A stretch of DNA of 21,423 nucleotides from Sphacelaria rigidula (lineage: Eukaryota; Phaeophyceae; Sphacelariales), in NCBI GenBank assembly GCA_964200075.2, contig CAXNAA020000423.1, positions 1-21,423 of the forward strand. Direction: 5' to 3'. Every line of letters begins with the position of its first letter. Within the stretch, counting starts at the first letter, position 1. Made by a program: the position numbers and the translations under genes. The notes beneath the pieces were generated by a model. That model was not told where the DNA came from. It saw only the letters and a program-made list of their open reading frames with translations, and did no database searches. Positions 18,401 to 21,423 of the stretch are shown here, piece by piece.

Positions 18401-20786
18401 CTTGAGCAGCTTTGCACGGGGTTTAACAAGTGGATAACAAGTGTTGACGCCGTACCCTGCAGCTGTGTTGATATTTTATGCTGCACTGCGCTGCCATATC
18501 GATCACCATAACGAACGGTACTGCACTATCCTCGTCTCCAGTCTCTGTACTTGAAATGTAATTTATGCACTCTACTGCGGAACTCCTCTCACTCATTGTT
18601 TGTTCGTTGTTTTCGCAACGCCGACTGTGCCGTCATGTTTCACCACACGGCATCGTCATGTACTGTAATGATGGAGTGTCCTGCGCTGTATTACCCGAGG
18701 GTACCACGGTACGCCACTGTACTCGAAGGATTATTCACCGCCTATCTGCTCTTCGGCTTCATGCACGAGTACGCGATATCACACACATGCAGAAAATGAC
18801 TATACTGTGTGTACAGAACTGTCTCACGAATCTGTGACGCCATTAATCGGTCCCCCCGAATTTGATCGGGGTCTCGAAAAATTCGAGATTCGTTGCCATG
18901 AAAGATGGTCTCAAGAGAGCTAGGCGCGTTTTGATACCTTGGAATAACTTGCTGTACTCGATGAGACGGTTTCAGCACACCTGCGCGTTTTCCGGTGGCC
19001 GCAATTTTTTTCTTGACTAAACTTGCATTTTCGTCGGGGAGCTCATTTGTCTCGGAGATCGGTCAAGTCCACGCAAACTTTGCAATCTTGTGCGGACTTG
19101 ACCGGTCTCCGAGACAAATGCAAGTTTGGCCAAGGAAGAAACAGCGGCCACAGAAAACACGCGCAGGTGTGCTAGAACGGTCTCATCGAATACAGGAAGG
19201 CTTTCCGAGGTGTCAAAATCTGCCTAGCTCTCCAGTAGGGCGTCGAACGAAGCAGGGCCCCCCAAAAGGCAGTTTTCCAGATTGTTATCCTTGTTCACCA
19301 CAACAAGCGGCCTAAGTTTTTTTCTTCTATTTTCTGAAGGAGTGTTCAAGGGTTGAATGGAGAGCACTTGGTTCGTGTGGTTCTTTTGTTTTTTTCATCG
19401 GTACAATCGGCTGTTTGCTGCTTCACATGTCATCTACCGACAGGTGCTGGAGGAAGTGGACGTGGGGCCTATCCCTGTCGGGGTCAACAAGTTTGTACTC
19501 ACAGCAGGTACGATGACGAACAGACCATTACATACTTTGAGCCGAGTTCACGAAGCTCTTGACAGTGTTTGGTTAAATGGATTCAAATGTCCCCATCATG
19601 CTGTACTGCTGTCGTGTCGTTAAGGACAAGTTGTCGTACCGAGGAATGTACCCGTGATACATTGGATTCATCATGTTCTTCATCAGAACAATCAAAATGC
19701 TTGAATATTCTACAAGTTGGTTTTTGTATCCACAGCTGTCCAATCGTTGTCCCTGGTCACAACTGTACCTCTCACGTCTTACCAGGTACAGTTATTATTA
19801 TTACCATCATTATTGTTATATTCGTCACATTAGGTCGATCTCTCGAGCCCGTGGTCACGGAGTGCAAGGAGCATACCACCCATACCCGTAACACCAACCG
19901 CCCGCAGAGGAAGGCGAGAAACGAAACATCTATACGAAAAAGGGCACCTACACCTACACTACGGAGGACCGATTGAACTACAGGAGACCGACCAACCTGA
20001 TTCTCAAAAATCCCTGTGTTTGACCCCTCCCGACTATCTTGCCACACACTGGCGTATACACATGGTGTTAACAGCGAGTAAGACGGTAATCGAAACTGTC
20101 GCATCCATTTTTTTTTTCCGATCCTCCTATCTGACGTTTAGTCTCCGCTGCGCAGGCTCTGTAGAGGACCTCTTTGAGCAGCACTCTAGACAGTGAATAT
20201 ATTTCATTACATCAGTAAGGGTTAAAAAAAAGTCGAAAATACTGTTGCCGTAGCGTCCGCCTCCTCCTCCGGAGTAAGGTAGAGCAAATGAGCCGCTTAC
20301 CCCCCCCCCGGACGCCGCCGGCGTTTCAAGATGTCTGTGTTGTTGGGGCACCCTACAATCACAGGTTATCAACCGTCGAGCATACCGCAACCTGTCACTC
20401 ACTCGAAACTATTGTTCGAGCGTTACGTCAGGTATCCCTTCTGCTACATCGTATACTCCATAACGCACTCCAGCAATTGAAATTCCTGTATGAAACCTTC
20501 CTGTTCCGTCTCCTTTACGGGACAACTTTCCCCACCACCACCACCATCCCTGTGCCCTGTTATCTCTGCTGATCTGCCGCGTCGCCTCGTCTCACTGCTT
20601 TTTCGCCTGTATGATTTGTTTCGCCCAATTTCAGATTCGCCTGATCCTGCGACGATTCCACCCACGGACTTGGTGGGGGTAACGGTGACGCTCATCACGT
20701 GCTGTTACAAGTCCAAGGAGTTCATCCGCGTTGGTTACTACGTGAACAACGAGCACACGGACCCGGCGATAAACGCAGAAATACAA
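15418..20786 (+). CDS. ASF1: Histone chaperone ASF1, 5' four exons (join 15418-15526, 17423-17478, 19444-19507, 20635-20786); 3' end outside window
   Basis: Encodes the first 127 residues of ASF1, the chaperone that holds an H3-H4 dimer and passes it to CAF-1 or HIRA in the nucleus. Exon 1 runs from ATG to donor GTGAGT (phase 1). Exon 2 follows TTCAG and ends CAG|GTGAGA. Exon 3 follows CGACAG and ends G|GTACGA. Exon 4 follows TTTCAG and ends CAA|GTGAGG. All phases agree, and junctions 1 and 3 each rebuild an Asp codon. The immunoglobulin-like core is colinear with human ASF1 through residue 117: NVVVLDNP, FECLQELDADLEWK, VGPIPVGVNKFV and FIRVGYYVNNE. The H3-H4 contact residues Asp54, Val94, Arg108 and Tyr112 are kept. 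Human Glu36 is Ala here, while Asp37 is kept. The remaining core (the NPP...RNIL...RVTRF part) is not found before 21423, so the gene continues beyond the window. Confidence 0.96.
15527..17422 (+). other. ASF1 intron 1
   Basis: 1896-bp intron, GTGAGT to TTCAG. It contains an AATTTTT tandem array at 16122-16156 and a short protein-like frame at 15655-15808 with no detectable relatives. A 10-bp inverted pair (AGGGCCTGTC at 16908-16917 and its complement at 17093-17102) is also present. Nothing else is recognisable. Confidence 0.85.
16122..16156. repeat. (AATTTTT)n microsatellite
   Basis: About four to five tandem copies of a 7-bp unit AATTTTT within ASF1 intron 1, followed by an A/T-rich decayed stretch with repeated GAAA-CTTGAAA blocks to about 16200. 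Confidence 0.9.
18198..18256. mobile_element. Foldback family terminal fragment, copy 3
   Basis: TTGCCTTTTTGGAGCTTCTG and the following CGTCGTTTGACGCCCC match the outer parts of the arms of copies 1 (211-240) and 2 (about 19228-19272). The related frame on the minus strand is kept only to the family's outermost part (GRQTTQKLQKG). No second arm is visible, so this looks like a broken end. Confidence 0.55.
18900..19285. mobile_element. Foldback (long-hairpin) element, copy 2
   Basis: The left arm from about 18914 and the right arm to about 19234 are imperfect inverted copies meeting near 19085, with shared blocks GAGAGCTAGGC, CGATGAGAC, AGCACACCTGCGCG, GTGGCCGC, AAACTTGCATTT, CTCGGAGA and GGTCAAGTCC. 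The right arm extends further outward (to about 19285) with sequence matching copies 1 and 3, while the left outer end has decayed. It lies wholly inside ASF1 intron 2, so the pre-mRNA would contain a hairpin with stems of roughly 150 nt. Confidence 0.78.
19508..20634 (+). other. ASF1 intron 3
   Basis: 1127-bp intron, GTACGA to TTTCAG. It contains a 10-bp perfect stem (AACTGTACCT at 19761-19770 and its complement at 19784-19793) next to an ATT-rich microsatellite, and a C-run near 20301-20309. No coding sequence is supported. Confidence 0.85.
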
Positions 20787-21362
20787 GTGAGGGCATTTTT
20801 CTCTCATTATCTCCACCCCGCCCCCGCCCCCGCGTCCTCATTGGCATTTTTGGCGCATTGATGACATTATTCCCCGTTCATGATAATCCAACCCTTTTTG
20901 ACTCGGCATGCAAGAGCAAAATTTGTGTGCCTCCACTGAAAATCCCGAAAATCTCGCAAGTCAACAGGCTAGGAAATGAAAAGTTTCACAAGTACTCCCC
21001 ACTATTGGAGCAGTAGACCTTACCGATTGGTCGTACGAAATCGTTGGTACTTGAGAGGGGCTGGTAGTCCCAAGTGCTCCTAGCTCGTCCACGACGATTT
21101 TTCGTCCAAAATCGGCGCTGCAGGCATAAATTTGAGGTCTCGCAAGGCACACCTGGCCACTTTGGACCCACCCCCCTTGCCTGAGGGTTCTCGGTATACC
21201 TTAGTCGGGGTCAGGGTTGGGGTTGACTTTGGGGTTGGCGGCACCTCCATAGTACCATTATGTACGACCAATGGGAAAGGTCCCCCCCTCTTGGGAGTAC
21301 GGCACAGCTCGTCTTTCGTAATTTCCGCGTTTGTTTCAGTCGACATCCTCTCATAATCGTCT

Positions 21363-21395
<33 letters not shown>

Positions 21396-21423
21396 CCACC
21401 AACACAACACAGACACCCAAAAC
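20787..21423 (+). other. Start of ASF1 intron 4 (to window end)
   Basis: Follows the GTGAGG donor of exon 4. I searched by eye for the missing core segment of ASF1 and did not find it. The stretch contains a G-run cluster at 21207-21234 and a 31-C run at 21364-21394. Confidence 0.6.
21364..21394. repeat. Poly-C homopolymer (31 C)
   Basis: The longest homopolymer in the window, 31 uninterrupted cytosines near the right edge. Its true length in the genome cannot be judged from a single assembled sequence. Confidence 0.9.

Larger units (their letters stand above)
17479..19443 (+). other. ASF1 intron 2
   Basis: 1965-bp intron, GTGAGA to CGACAG. It carries a fragment of the foldback family near 18198-18256, a 21-bp palindrome at 18334-18354, and the second full foldback copy at 18900-19285. 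No coding sequence is supported inside it. Confidence 0.85.

Noticed and set aside
1-21423. CRISPR arrays, bacterial defence operons, integrated phage
   Set aside because: No regularly spaced direct repeats, no tightly packed co-directional genes, and the recognised genes are spliced eukaryotic ones.

Overview
The window looks like nuclear DNA from an intron-rich eukaryote, most likely a brown alga or another stramenopile. The evidence is spliced genes with GT-AG introns of 0.2 to 9 kb, histone chaperone and MORN-repeat genes, a copia-type LTR retrotransposon, small DNA-transposon relics, and many long C/G homopolymers. The taxon is an inference. No prokaryotic operon, CRISPR array, rRNA or convincing tRNA is visible.

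Left end (1 to 1630): a foldback element with arms of about 190 bp (196-590), long poly-C and poly-G runs, and a minus-strand ORF that may be a transposase relic (813-1334). Next is the 3' terminal exon of a minus-strand gene encoding a LamG/concanavalin-like domain with an acidic Glu-Glu-Lys insert (1631-3151). On the plus strand, 3465-3861 encodes an unrecognised zinc-ribbon-like peptide that ends exactly at a splice donor.

Middle (4257-14369, minus strand): a MORN-repeat gene of the MORN1 type. I could assemble three exons (14369-14284, 14040-13732, 4860-4257) with matching phases, giving about eight MORN repeats and a Lys/Gly/Ala-rich tail. Its second intron is 8871 bp, swollen by a decayed 5.85-kb copia element (7457-13307, about 415-bp LTRs, AGCCC target duplication) and a 0.53-kb element with perfect 28-bp terminal inverted repeats (5293-5827).

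Right end (15418 to beyond 20786, plus strand): the histone H3-H4 chaperone ASF1, divergent from the MORN gene across about 1 kb. Four exons encode residues 1-127 with the H3-H4 contact residues intact; the last exon(s) lie beyond the window. ASF1 intron 2 holds a second copy of the foldback family and a fragment of a third. The two recognisable host genes have unrelated jobs (motility/cytoskeleton-type scaffold versus nucleosome assembly). The most unusual signal is the foldback family: all four hairpin arms keep a related open frame reading outward.
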